A stretch of DNA of 64,000 nucleotides, from assembly GCA_947243845.1 (NCBI GenBank), contig CAMXIF010000012.1:1-64000 (forward strand). The letters run 5' to 3'. The position numbers and the translations under genes are program-made. Of this stretch, positions 1 to 8,447 are shown piece after piece. This DNA comes from an uncultured bacterium. Its GTDB lineage: Bacteria > Bacillota > Clostridia > Lachnospirales > Lachnospiraceae. Each line of letters opens with the position of its first letter. The first letter of the stretch is position 1. The notes under the pieces were generated by a model. It was not told the DNA's origin, searched no databases, and worked only from the letters and a program-made list of their open reading frames with translations.

Positions 1-55
1 CTAGAGCATACGGTTCATACCCGTAGTGTCGAGGGTTCAAGTCCCCCTCTCGCTA
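1..55 (+). tRNA. tRNA-Met (CAT), 5' truncated by window edge
   Basis: The 3' two thirds of a tRNA are present. The anticodon stem at about 10-26 encloses a 7-base loop with CAT at its centre. The T-arm with a TTCAAGT loop lies at 31-47, and the 3' acceptor strand TCTCGCT plus discriminator A ends at 55. CCA is not encoded. The D-arm and 5' acceptor strand lie outside the window. It is probably elongator Met, because the anticodon stem lacks the three G-C pairs of initiators. Confidence 0.9.
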
Positions 56-60
56 CTTTG

Positions 61-107
61 AAAAAGCCCCAAACTCTTGTAAATCAAGCGTTTTGGGCTT
101 TTACTTT
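61..107 (+). terminator. Rho-independent terminator after tRNA-Met
   Basis: An AAAAGCCC arm at 62-69 pairs with GGGCTTTT at 95-102. A T-rich tail follows directly. It is placed 6 bases after the tRNA end, as expected for the end of a tRNA transcription unit. Confidence 0.8.
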
Positions 108-435
108 TTAATTATAATTGAAAAGTAATCAGTAAGGCATATGTGGAGGAAGGAAAAGGAAAGACAAGAACACGTTTGGGATATACTGGAATGCTCACAA
201 AAATTTACATTTTCAAATGCTACATAGGATATGATAACTTTATGTATCGTCACGCAGAGAGTTTTTGTCTAGTTAGTGATGAGGCTGACTGCCAAAGGTT
301 AGGTTCACAATGAACCAATTGAAATGTATCCGCTTTATGATTGCATAAAAATGCATTATATAATAAAATATTTATCAAAAGCAGATGTGATTAACTGTTA
401 GTGACTAAATCTTTAATTGGGGAAAGGAACAAAAA
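108..435. other. Intergenic stretch without a recognisable gene
   Basis: About 330 bases of AT-rich sequence. Only a 28-codon open frame beginning with ATG at 140 is visible; it has a GGAGGAAGG stretch inside it and matches nothing I recognise. The position right after a tRNA, a common integration site, leaves open that this is decayed mobile DNA, but no integrase motif is seen. An imperfect AT-rich promoter may lie at 330-370. Confidence 0.4.
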
Positions 436-1650
436 ATGGAGAATGATTACAATCAGCAGACGAATGTAAATTCAGATCAACAGGGCAATGCCTATCCGCA
501 GGGTAATTTTTCGCAGCAGGGTAATGCCTATTCGCAGGGGAACTTTTATCAGCAGAGCAATGGTTATCCACAGGGGAATTTTTATCAGCAGGGTAATGGC
601 TATCAACAGGGTAATGCCTACCAGCAGGGTAGTGGTTATCAACAGGGCAATGGCTATCAACAAGGTAATGCCTACCAGCAGGGCAGTGGCTATCAACAGG
701 GTAATGCCTACCAGCAGGGCAATGGCTATCAACAGGGTAATGCTTACCAGCAGGGCAATGGCTATCAACAAGGCAATGCTTACCAGCAGGGAAGCGCTTA
801 TCAGCAGCCCAATTCTTACATAAATAATGGTTACGGAAATCAGGGAGGTTCTTATAATTACGGCAGTAATCCTGTACCACAGAAAGCCCCTAATATATTC
901 CAGCAGTTTGCCTTTGCCTTTGTTCCTACCAGATATGATGGGTTGACGAGGGTAGGTACCGGAAGCATGATTGGGTTCGTGACACTTCTGGCGCTGGTGG
1001 CAACGATTATTTCATTCTTGAGTCTGATGATTGGCTTTTCACCCAGTGATATGAAAGAATTGGCGGGATATCTGCCGGATTTTGAGATCAGCGGCGGACG
1101 GCTGTCTTTGGAAGAAAACTTTATTTATGATGAAGATGGAATATTTGTATATATGACAGAGGATAGAGGAGAGTTTTCTTACGATGATGCAGCTGAGTTG
1201 GCGTCCGAAGGATATCAGAATGTTATGCTGGTAGGATGCAACAGAATCTCAATTATGCAGAACGGGGAATATCAACAGTTGGATTTTGCTGATTTGGGAA
1301 GTGATATGGAAATCAGCAGGGATTGGATCATTGACCAGTTGATACCAATTATTATGGTTGTGATTGTAATGGGATATATTATCTTCTTTATAGGAAGAGT
1401 TTGCTGGTATTTCCTGTGTGCGGCCATTTATATGCTGTTTGGAATGATTATTGCCTCTATTATGAAAAAGCAGCTGACAGCAGGAGCACTGTATAGAACA
1501 GCCGTGTATGCTAAAGTGCCGATGTTTGTAATAGCGACATTTCTCAGTTTGGTTCCCCTTGTGGACGTATCAGTGCCTTTCATGCTCAGAGTCGTTATCA
1601 CTTTGGTATTTATGGGATTTGCATTAGCAAAACTTCCTGAAAGAAACTGA
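436..1650 (+). CDS. DUF1189-like membrane protein with Gln/Asn/Tyr-rich repeat N-terminus
   Basis: 404 residues. Residues 1-150 are low complexity, built from about twenty copies of a six-residue unit such as QQGNAY or QQGNGY. From about residue 155 a polytopic membrane domain begins: one helix near 175-198, an extracytoplasmic loop of about 100 residues, then three or four helices between 300 and 400. The order (membrane helix, soluble loop, helices) and the GLTRVGTGSMIGFV start resemble DUF1189 proteins (YvdJ-like), whose function is poorly known. The start follows GGGGAAAGGAAC. The gene appears monocistronic, bounded by a terminator at 1731. The repeat tail may act as a flexible or self-associating cytoplasmic segment; that is inference. 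Confidence 0.7.
   Translation: MENDYNQQTNVNSDQQGNAYPQGNFSQQGNAYSQGNFYQQSNGYPQGNFYQQGNGYQQGNAYQQGSGYQQGNGYQQGNAYQQGSGYQQGNAYQQGNGYQQGNAYQQGNGYQQGNAYQQGSAYQQPNSYINNGYGNQGGSYNYGSNPVPQKAPNIFQQFAFAFVPTRYDGLTRVGTGSMIGFVTLLALVATIISFLSLMIGFSPSDMKELAGYLPDFEISGGRLSLEENFIYDEDGIFVYMTEDRGEFSYDDAAELASEGYQNVMLVGCNRISIMQNGEYQQLDFADLGSDMEISRDWIIDQLIPIIMVVIVMGYIIFFIGRVCWYFLCAAIYMLFGMIIASIMKKQLTAGALYRTAVYAKVPMFVIATFLSLVPLVDVSVPFMLRVVITLVFMGFALAKLPERN
478..813 (+). repeat. In-frame tandem 18-bp repeats in a coding region
   Basis: Near-identical 18-bp units, each encoding six residues of the form (Y/F)QQGN(A/G/F) with occasional S, run head to tail inside the gene at 436-1650. The units differ at synonymous positions (caa/cag, ggc/ggt). 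This suggests expansion by slippage or unequal recombination followed by drift. The copy number may vary between strains. Confidence 0.85.
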
Positions 1651-1730
1651 TGGGCATCTTTTGATGGAATTTTTGGGTAAAATGAAGCCGTCCACTGTCC
1701 TATTGGTAAAAGATGTAAGTTCGGAGTTAA

Positions 1731-1759
1731 AAAGTACCGCTTATGGCGGTGCTTTTTTT
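1731..1759 (+). terminator. Rho-independent terminator
   Basis: An ACCGC arm pairs with GCGGT across a short TTATG loop, with flanking AAGT/GCTT partial pairing, followed by TTTTTTT. It ends the transcription unit of the repeat-tail membrane protein. Confidence 0.8.
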
Positions 1760-1941
1760 GCTATAAATTGTTGAAATAAAATAACAGCTATGCTACAATT
1801 CTCTTATGACCATATTCCAGTTTCGCTTTATGGCAGGATAACCTCAATACGGCTATGTTACCATGTGAGTAAAGCTGGTATTTTAGTATGAAAAATTTTT
1901 GTGGCTTTCTAGAGTAATAAAGCAACGGAAGGAGATTTAAA

Positions 1942-3594
1942 ATGCGCAGAAGTATCAAAATAATGGTGGGTCTTAGGATAGTGGCAGCTTTTTTAGCAGT
2001 TATGCTGTTTAGTTGTCTTACGACCAGGAATATCATGAGGATGGAAGCCTCCGAGGAATATAATATTCAGGTGAACGCCCTTTTGCAGAGAGCTCAGAAA
2101 GCGGAGACGGCGCATTACAAGTGGTCCAGTAATCTCAGCAATGCCCTGTATGCAGGGAAAGAGTTTACCGGAAGTACAGATCCCACCGGTTGTGTGCTGG
2201 GACAGTGGCTTTATGGTGAGGCGGGAACAGAAGATGAGACGATTCTTAACCTGCGCAGTCAGTTGGAGCCGTTACATAAAGAACTGCATGAGTCTGCGAC
2301 CTATGTACTGGAACTGATGCAGACAGATCCGGAGCAGGCACAGGCATATTATCAGGAGACGATTACCAGTAATCTTGGGGTCTTGGTAGGCCTTTTGGAA
2401 GAAGTGGTGGAGCGTGGCGTTATACTGAATGAGATCAGTGAAGAACACATGCATAATACGGTAATGACCATGCATTATGTCACGATTGGCGGCTTAACCC
2501 TGACGATTATCAGTCTTCTGAGTCTGGTCATTTATATTATGAGACGTGTGGTGAAACCGATTCTTACCATTACCAGCAGAACGAAGCCTTTGCAGGATGG
2601 TAATCTGAAATTGGAACTGACTTACAATGCGAAGGATGAGATTGGTGATCTGAGCAGAACGCTCAGAAATTCCATAGAGCAGATAAGTAAATATATAGAA
2701 GATATCAATTATATGATGGGAGAACTTTCCAGAGGGAACTTTAATGTCAGGACTTCCGTACCTTTCATTGGAGATTTCAGTTCCATTGCAACATCTATTG
2801 AAAGCTTTACGGATTCGCTCTCAGCGGCTATGGGCAATATCAATAATGTGGAACAGAAGGTGTTCGGTCATGCAAGGACGCTTTCCGATGGTTCTCAGAT
2901 GCTGGCACAGGGTGCAACGGAACAGGCCAGTGCGGTAGAAGAACTTTCTTCAACGCTGGACGAATTGGCAAGAAGTGCGAAGCAGAACATTCAGAAGGCT
3001 TCCGAAATGCGGGATAATGCGCATCTTACCGGCAAGCAGGTGAACTTGAGTAGTCAGCAGATGGATCAGCTGATCAGTGCTATGGATAATATCAGCGCGA
3101 CATCCCAGCAGATTGAGAAGATTATCTCCACGATTGAGAATATTGCATCCCAGACGAATATCCTGGCCTTAAATGCAGCTGTGGAAGCAAGTAGAGCGGG
3201 TGAGGCAGGAAAAGGCTTTGCAGTGGTGGCTGTGGAGGTTCGTAACCTCGCCGCACAGTCAGATCAGGCGGCCAAGGCTTCTAAGGAGTTGATTGAGAAT
3301 TCGGTACTGGCAACGGAACGCGGCAGTAAGATTGTGAAAGAAGTTTCGGAGTCCTTACGCAAAACTCTTGATCTGGTGCTGAAATCCAATAGTGCCATCG
3401 ATGACATTACAGATGCAGTAGAAGAGGAAGCGACATCTATTGAGCAGGTGGCCGAGGGTATCGGACAGATTGCCAGCGTGGTACAGACCAATTCCGCTAA
3501 CAGTGAGGAGTCGGCGGCTGTCAGTGCAGAGTTGTTTGAGCAGGTGAACCGTATGCAGGATCAGACCAGTAAGTTCCGGTTAAAACAGAGATAA
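1942..3594 (+). CDS. Methyl-accepting chemotaxis protein with CZB-like sensor domain
   Basis: 550 residues, a chemoreceptor of the cytoplasmic membrane. A first membrane helix spans about 8-27 and a second about 175-198. The region between carries H58, W61, C84-x-x-G-x-W89 and H112-x-x-x-H116, which matches the CZB zinc-binding motif normally found in cytoplasmic chemoreceptors. A HAMP domain follows (about 200-255). The coiled-coil signalling domain (300-550) contains the conserved hairpin tip near 410-440 ([20 protein letters not shown]). It should signal through CheW/CheA, none of which is encoded nearby. AAGGAGAT precedes the ATG. The ligand may be zinc-related or a zinc-modulated oxidant signal; this is inferred from the motif only. 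Confidence 0.9.
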   Translation: MRRSIKIMVGLRIVAAFLAVMLFSCLTTRNIMRMEASEEYNIQVNALLQRAQKAETAHYKWSSNLSNALYAGKEFTGSTDPTGCVLGQWLYGEAGTEDETILNLRSQLEPLHKELHESATYVLELMQTDPEQAQAYYQETITSNLGVLVGLLEEVVERGVILNEISEEHMHNTVMTMHYVTIGGLTLTIISLLSLVIYIMRRVVKPILTITSRTKPLQDGNLKLELTYNAKDEIGDLSRTLRNSIEQISKYIEDINYMMGELSRGNFNVRTSVPFIGDFSSIATSIESFTDSLSAAMGNINNVEQKVFGHARTLSDGSQMLAQGATEQASAVEELSSTLDELARSAKQNIQKASEMRDNAHLTGKQVNLSSQQMDQLISAMDNISATSQQIEKIISTIENIASQTNILALNAAVEASRAGEAGKGFAVVAVEVRNLAAQSDQAAKASKELIENSVLATERGSKIVKEVSESLRKTLDLVLKSNSAIDDITDAVEEEATSIEQVAEGIGQIASVVQTNSANSEESAAVSAELFEQVNRMQDQTSKFRLKQR

Positions 3595-3621
3595 ACGGCA
3601 TATATAGCTGTTATATGGAAT

Positions 3622-3658
3622 GAGCATCCAAGATATTGGGTGCTTATTTCTTTTTTTG
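3622..3658 (+). terminator. Rho-independent terminator after chemoreceptor gene
   Basis: AGCATCC (3623-3629) pairs with GGGTGCT (3638-3644) around an 8-base loop and is followed by a run of T. It separates the chemoreceptor from the DUF5722 gene. Confidence 0.75.
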
Positions 3659-3749
3659 TAAGTTATCGCTTGTTATGTGCCCGATTTTATCATATAATAT
3701 ATAATCAAGAGTATAACAGAGAATATAATGGTATGTAATTGGAGGAAAC

Positions 3750-5408
3750 ATGAGAAGAGGCGAAAGAGGAATGAAAAAATTTATAAAACTGGCAGTTGCC
3801 GCGACATTTGCTTTTGCGGCCGTGATTGTGACCGGACATGGACAGATGAATGTGCAGGCGGCAGGGCGCCCTGTGGAGATCAGCAGCTGTTTGATTTCCG
3901 GTGACAATGTACTTTGTATGCTCAAGGCAAAAAGTGTGCCGAGTAGTGATGACGGCAAGTATTATGTCTATGCCAATGAGGTGTTTGAGGATGGGCCGGA
4001 AGGTGAGATCGTGGCTACAGTTGATGCCGAGTCTTCGATTACGGCAAGTTTTCCATTGAACTATAATACAGAGGATTCCAACCTGAGCCGCAAATTCTTG
4101 GTGGCAGTAAAAAGAAACGGTCAGATGATGCAGGTCAGTGATGAGCATTATATTACGAACCCGGAGGAAGTGGCGGCATTCACTTCTCCGCGGATGACCA
4201 CTGGAATCAAAGGAATCCTTTTGGATACCACAAGGGTTCTCGGAGGAGATTTAGAGGATTTGGGCATTCAACAGGTCATTTATAATCTCAGCGTAGATGA
4301 ACTTTGTTCCGGTGCGGACGTTCCGGGAGCAATTCCTTTTGACTATAATGGAAAAACATATTATTTTGATCATACAACAGTGACGCATTATGACCTGCTG
4401 TTTAAGCTTTTAAATGAAAAGGGTATTCAAGTAACAGTAGTTCTTCTAAATAAGGGGGAGGGCGCCTACTCCCAGGATCTGGTGCATCCGATGGCCAAGG
4501 AGGGCGATGTGGAATGTCCGGGTTATGCGCTGAACGTAGCGGAAGCGGATGGAGTCAACCACTTGAAAGCAGTGTGCGCTTTCTTAGGACAGCGTTATTC
4601 CGGCAGGGTAGACTGCGGGCAGATTGACAACTGGATTGTGGGCAATGAGGTTAATGCCAGGACAGAGTGGTGGTATATGAATTCCACTTCTCTGGATGTC
4701 AATGTGAATGTTTATGTTAAGGCGTTTCGTATCATGTACAATGAGATGAAAGCTATGAACGCCAATGTACAGATTTACAACTCCATAGATCAGGAGTGGA
4801 ACCGGAAGTCTAATCCGGGAAGTTTTCTGGCAAAAGAGTATCTTGACAAATTCAATTATTATATGAATCGTGAGGGCAATGTTGACTGGGGGCTTTCTTA
4901 TCATCCTTACAATTCGCCCCTTTATGATCCTTATGCGTGGAATGGTCCGGCGGTGTGGGTGAAACAGAATCTTTCCACTCCTTATATCACCATGCAGAAC
5001 GTGGACATTCTGATAGACTATATGCATGAGGATAAATTACTGAATCCCTCCGGAGAGGTGAGGAGTATTTCTTTGGCGGAGATTGGCTATACATCCTATT
5101 TCGGGGATTCCAAGCAGGAGGCATCGGTGGCTTATGGTTATCTGAAGGCGGCTTCTCTGCCGGATGTAGATGCGTTCATGCTCTTTAGGCTGACGGATGA
5201 TGCCCACGAGATGGAGAGTAAGCTGAGTCTTGGCATCGAGGATCAGTTTGGAAATAAGAAGCCCGCTTATGATATCTATAAGAATCTGGGATCAGCGAAT
5301 GAGGCGGAAGCAAAAGAGAGAGCCTCGGAGATTATCGGTATGGACATTGACGAAATGATTCGTGATAATATTGTCTGGACCAGAGGCGGCGATGGTGTTG
5401 TTCAATAG
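3750..5408 (+). CDS. Exported DUF5722 protein, TIM-barrel glycosidase-like
   Basis: 552 residues. After a basic N-terminus there is a hydrophobic signal segment (about 11-30) ending near VQAAG, so the protein is probably secreted. The body matches DUF5722. Residues VGNEVN with E300 and LAEIGYTS with E444 sit where clan GH-A glycosidases carry the acid/base (Asn-Glu at strand 4) and nucleophile (strand 7) glutamates. This points to a retaining glycoside hydrolase; the substrate is unknown. An equally good start is ATG at 3771 (MKKFIKLA), which gives a more typical signal peptide; GGAGGAAAC favours 3750. It lies 14 bases ahead of an acyltransferase and probably forms an operon with it and a PIG-L deacetylase. 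Confidence 0.75.
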   Translation: MRRGERGMKKFIKLAVAATFAFAAVIVTGHGQMNVQAAGRPVEISSCLISGDNVLCMLKAKSVPSSDDGKYYVYANEVFEDGPEGEIVATVDAESSITASFPLNYNTEDSNLSRKFLVAVKRNGQMMQVSDEHYITNPEEVAAFTSPRMTTGIKGILLDTTRVLGGDLEDLGIQQVIYNLSVDELCSGADVPGAIPFDYNGKTYYFDHTTVTHYDLLFKLLNEKGIQVTVVLLNKGEGAYSQDLVHPMAKEGDVECPGYALNVAEADGVNHLKAVCAFLGQRYSGRVDCGQIDNWIVGNEVNARTEWWYMNSTSLDVNVNVYVKAFRIMYNEMKAMNANVQIYNSIDQEWNRKSNPGSFLAKEYLDKFNYYMNREGNVDWGLSYHPYNSPLYDPYAWNGPAVWVKQNLSTPYITMQNVDILIDYMHEDKLLNPSGEVRSISLAEIGYTSYFGDSKQEASVAYGYLKAASLPDVDAFMLFRLTDDAHEMESKLSLGIEDQFGNKKPAYDIYKNLGSANEAEAKERASEIIGMDIDEMIRDNIVWTRGGDGVVQ

Positions 5409-5422
5409 TACAAGGAGAAAAG

Positions 5423-6703
5423 GTGAAGATTAGGACTGCAAAAAGGAGTTATGAGCAGGTAATCACTCTGCCGGCCCAGGCACATTTAAAGCCTGTCAGG
5501 CAGCATATATTGTTTCGCATTCTATTAAGGGTGTTGTCCGCATGGGATTTGTGGGCAACACACTTTACTTATCGTCAAATCGGCATGGAACGTCTGAAAA
5601 AGGGAGAACCCTGTCTGGTTCTCATGAATCATTCCAGTTTTATTGATCTGAAAATTGCTATTATGGTGCTATTCCCCCGACCTTTTCATATTGTTTGTAC
5701 CTCAGATGGATTTGTGGGTAAGAAACGGCTGATGCGCAGGATCGGTTGTATTCCTACGAGAAAATTTATGAATGACGTAGTCTTGGTGCGGGATATGATC
5801 TATGCCCTCAGGGAACTGAAAAGTTCTGTGCTGCTATATCCGGAAGCCAGTTACAGTTTTGACGGGACACAGACGCCTTTGCCGGAGAGTATCGGTAAGT
5901 GCCTGAAATTATTAAAGGTTCCGGTGGTCATGATCCGTACGCAGGGAGCATTTGCCAGAGATCCCCTTTACAATAATCTGCAGCTTCGCAAAGTGAAAGT
6001 ATCGGCGGAGGTGGAATACCTGCTTTCGCCGGAGGAGATTGCGCAGAAAACGCCGCAGGAGTTAAACGCTATCCTGCAGGAAAGATTCACTTTTGACTAT
6101 TTTCGTTGGCAGCAGGAAAATGGAGTTAAGATCAGCGAGCCTTTTCGGGCGGACGGTCTTAACAGGATGCTGTATAAATGTCCGGAATGTCTGACGGAAG
6201 GTGAGATGAGAGGGCAGGGAATCAGCCTGACATGCGCCCATTGCGGAAAATCCTATGAATTGACGGAGTATGGTTTTTTACAAGCAAAAGTGGGGAATAC
6301 TATATTTAACCATATTCCGGACTGGTATCGCTGGGAGCGGGAATGTGTGCGGGAAGAATTATTACATAATACATATCATATGGAAGTTCCTGTGGATATC
6401 TATATGATGGTCAATATGAATTATATCTATCAGGTAGGGGAAGGCATTTTAACCCACACAAGAGAGGGTTTTTCCTTACATGGCTGCGATGGAAAGATTC
6501 ATTATGTACAGGCGCCTTCTTATTCTTATAGTCTGTATTCAGATTTTTACTGGTATGAGATTGGCGATATGATCTGTATCGGAGATGAAAAGGCGCAGTA
6601 TTATTGTTTCCCAAAGGAAAGCGGAGACATTGTGGCAAAGACCAGACTGGCGGTGGAAGAGTTGTATAAGCTGGTGCGGCAGGAGAGTGCGAGGAGGATA
6701 TAA
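5423..6703 (+). CDS. PlsC-like acyltransferase with zinc ribbon
   Basis: 426 residues, GTG start after AAGGAGAAAA. The N-terminal half shows the glycerophosphate acyltransferase HX4D motif (H70, D75 in NHSSFIDL). A second block (PEASYSFDGT, about 140) stands in place of the usual EGTR-type motif. It should transfer an acyl chain to a lipid or glycan hydroxyl at the membrane. Residues about 250-280 add a CPEC...CAHC zinc ribbon, then a C-terminal domain of unknown role; this is not standard for lipid-synthesis PlsC, which is about 240 residues. Its place between an exported glycosidase-like gene and a PIG-L deacetylase suggests surface glycolipid or polysaccharide modification. The specific substrate is unknown. 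Confidence 0.75.
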   Translation: MKIRTAKRSYEQVITLPAQAHLKPVRQHILFRILLRVLSAWDLWATHFTYRQIGMERLKKGEPCLVLMNHSSFIDLKIAIMVLFPRPFHIVCTSDGFVGKKRLMRRIGCIPTRKFMNDVVLVRDMIYALRELKSSVLLYPEASYSFDGTQTPLPESIGKCLKLLKVPVVMIRTQGAFARDPLYNNLQLRKVKVSAEVEYLLSPEEIAQKTPQELNAILQERFTFDYFRWQQENGVKISEPFRADGLNRMLYKCPECLTEGEMRGQGISLTCAHCGKSYELTEYGFLQAKVGNTIFNHIPDWYRWERECVREELLHNTYHMEVPVDIYMMVNMNYIYQVGEGILTHTREGFSLHGCDGKIHYVQAPSYSYSLYSDFYWYEIGDMICIGDEKAQYYCFPKESGDIVAKTRLAVEELYKLVRQESARRI

Positions 6704-6704
6704 G

Positions 6705-8180
6705 TTGGTGGAACGTAAAGTATTACTGATTGTGCCACATCAAGATGACGAAATATTGTGCGGAGGAGGGCTGTTGAAACAGTTTGTCCAAAGTACAGAG
6801 TATGAAATTTATGTTGTATTCACCACGAACGGGGATTATTTTTCCTACGAGGCTGATACCCGCATTCGGGAATCTTTGCATGTTTTGACGAAATTATATG
6901 GAATAGAGGAATCGCATATTTATCTGCTCGGATATGGAAATGAGTGGAAAGGAACGACTCATCTGTACAATGCGGAGGGGCAGAAGACACTTGAGTCTGT
7001 GAGCGGAAGGACAGAAACATACGGCATTGAAGGGCATGCAGAATTCTGTAAGATGAAATCCGGATGCCATAATATATATTGTCGTAATAATTTTAAAAAG
7101 GATTTGAAAGAACTGCTTGCGGATGTGAGGGCGGATATCATCATAGCGGTGGATTATGATAAGCATCCAGATCATAAGGCAGCTTCTCTGATGACGGAAG
7201 AGTGTGTCGGGGAACTGTTGATGGAAATACCGGAGTATCGCCCTGTTGTCCTAAAAAGATTTGGTTATAATGGGGTGTGGGATGGAATGGCAGATTTTTT
7301 TGAGATATCGCGCAGGCAGACAATTTTGTCGCAGGAGTCGGATGCGCCTTATAGTGAGGAGGATATGATCTGTATTGCCATGCCGCCGGAGTGCTGTACA
7401 CCATATCTTAGAAAGAATTTTCTCTACAGGGCTCTTAAATGTTACAGAACACAGGAAGCTTGGCAGAAAGCGGATGAGATCATCAATATTGACGAGGTGT
7501 ATTGGAAGAGAAGAACAGATAATCTTCTGTATGAGGCAGCACTGACGGCATCATCCGGTGAGCCGGAATACATTCGTGATTTTAAACTCTTCGATTGTGC
7601 GGATGTGCTACAGAAGGATTTGATATTGGGGAAATGTGCATGGCTTCCAGAGACCTCGGATTGTGAAAAAGAAGTAAGGGTTCATTTCGCCAGTCCCAAG
7701 ATGGTGGAACGAATCAATCTATATGCCCGCGGCAGTAAAGAGACAGATGGACTGGCAGGGGAATTTATTTTTGATACAGGTATGAGGCTGGCAACGGGGG
7801 ATATCTGTTTGGATGGCAAAAAGAATTCCTATTACGTTGCAGGGCAGAGTCAGGTGCAGGATTTTAGCTTTCGTATTACCCGATGTATAGGAACCCCGGC
7901 TGGCATCACACAGATGGAGGTGTTTTCCGCAAAGGATAATACAGTGCCGGAAGTATTACGGCAGTTTGTTTTTGAGAAGGATACGCTTTCTTATAATAGG
8001 TATACCAGATTGGTTATGAAAATAGAGCGTTTTCTTCTGTACTTCAAACGGAAAATATTCAGGCGGATTCCCAACGAGTACGTTTTGAGGCGGCATTACC
8101 CGCAATTACAGGAAAAGGATTCCAACCTGTTACCTTATCGGATTAAATATATTTTGGAACGTATCAGAAGTAAGCTATAG
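6705..8180 (+). CDS. PIG-L family de-N-acetylase (LmbE-like)
   Basis: About 491 residues from a TTG at 6705 (GTG at 6708 is equally possible). AGGAGG at 6692-6697 sets this start and lies inside the preceding gene's end; in-frame ATGs further upstream are ignored because they overlap the acyltransferase. The N-terminus has PHQDDE (metal-binding AHPDDE motif) and later a HPDHKAA motif, both diagnostic of zinc-dependent PIG-L deacetylases acting on GlcNAc-type sugars. A C-terminal region (about 300-420) looks like a beta-sandwich, possibly carbohydrate binding. No signal peptide is seen, so the substrate is probably a cytoplasmic or lipid-linked glycan. It is the last gene of the 3.7-8.2 kb cluster. 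Confidence 0.85.
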   Translation: MVERKVLLIVPHQDDEILCGGGLLKQFVQSTEYEIYVVFTTNGDYFSYEADTRIRESLHVLTKLYGIEESHIYLLGYGNEWKGTTHLYNAEGQKTLESVSGRTETYGIEGHAEFCKMKSGCHNIYCRNNFKKDLKELLADVRADIIIAVDYDKHPDHKAASLMTEECVGELLMEIPEYRPVVLKRFGYNGVWDGMADFFEISRRQTILSQESDAPYSEEDMICIAMPPECCTPYLRKNFLYRALKCYRTQEAWQKADEIINIDEVYWKRRTDNLLYEAALTASSGEPEYIRDFKLFDCADVLQKDLILGKCAWLPETSDCEKEVRVHFASPKMVERINLYARGSKETDGLAGEFIFDTGMRLATGDICLDGKKNSYYVAGQSQVQDFSFRITRCIGTPAGITQMEVFSAKDNTVPEVLRQFVFEKDTLSYNRYTRLVMKIERFLLYFKRKIFRRIPNEYVLRRHYPQLQEKDSNLLPYRIKYILERIRSKL

Positions 8181-8182
8181 AC

Positions 8183-8226
8183 AAACCGCCGTCTTTGCGA
8201 CAGACCATGCAGAGACGGCGGTTTAT
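8183..8226. terminator. Bidirectional terminator between convergent genes
   Basis: AAACCGCCGTCT pairs with AGACGGCGGTTT (12 bp), with A-rich and T-rich flanks on either side. It can serve both the deacetylase gene (+) and the ribbon-helix-helix gene (-). Confidence 0.85.
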
Positions 8227-8243
8227 TTTGTGACATGTGTTAT

Positions 8244-8447
8244 TTATGAAATATCCAGTTCAGGCGGAACATCCAGTTCATGGGGAACGGGAGAACCGTT
8301 TTTCTTTCTCTGTCGTACACATTCTGTCAGCAGATACTCTATCTGGCCGTTCACAGATCGAAAATCATCTTCTGCCCAGGCTGCGATGGCGTTGTAGAGT
8401 TTTGATGACAGACGCAGGGGTATTTGTTTCTTGCTGTTGTCGGCCAC
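8244..8447 (-). CDS. Arc-type ribbon-helix-helix protein
   Basis: 67 residues, GTG start directly abutting the TAA of the SPFH gene, so translation is probably coupled. [22 protein letters not shown] followed by [14 protein letters not shown] fits the Arc/MetJ fold: a beta strand, then two helices that dimerise and bind DNA. The C-terminus is a short polar tail. Genes of this size commonly follow SPFH genes in Clostridia. It may autoregulate the pair through the palindrome at 9583-9601; that is inference. Confidence 0.75.
   Translation of the reverse strand: MADNSKKQIPLRLSSKLYNAIAAWAEDDFRSVNGQIEYLLTECVRQRKKNGSPVPHELDVPPELDIS

Noticed and set aside
140-226. 28-codon ORF after tRNA-Met as an integrase remnant
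   Set aside because: Too short and without recognisable integrase motifs; kept only as an intergenic note.
478-813. Tandem repeat tract considered as a CRISPR array
   Set aside because: Repeats are contiguous 18-bp coding units without spacers and stay in frame with the 404-residue protein.
413-880. Long frames antisense to or out of frame with the Gln-rich repeat region (HYPVDSHCPAG-like and IALLVGITLL-like proteins)
   Set aside because: They are mirror products of the tandem repeat, with no ribosome site.
1651-1941. Possible riboswitch between the terminator at 1731 and the chemoreceptor gene
   Set aside because: Short complementary segments exist, but no cyclic-di-GMP or other known aptamer consensus is present.
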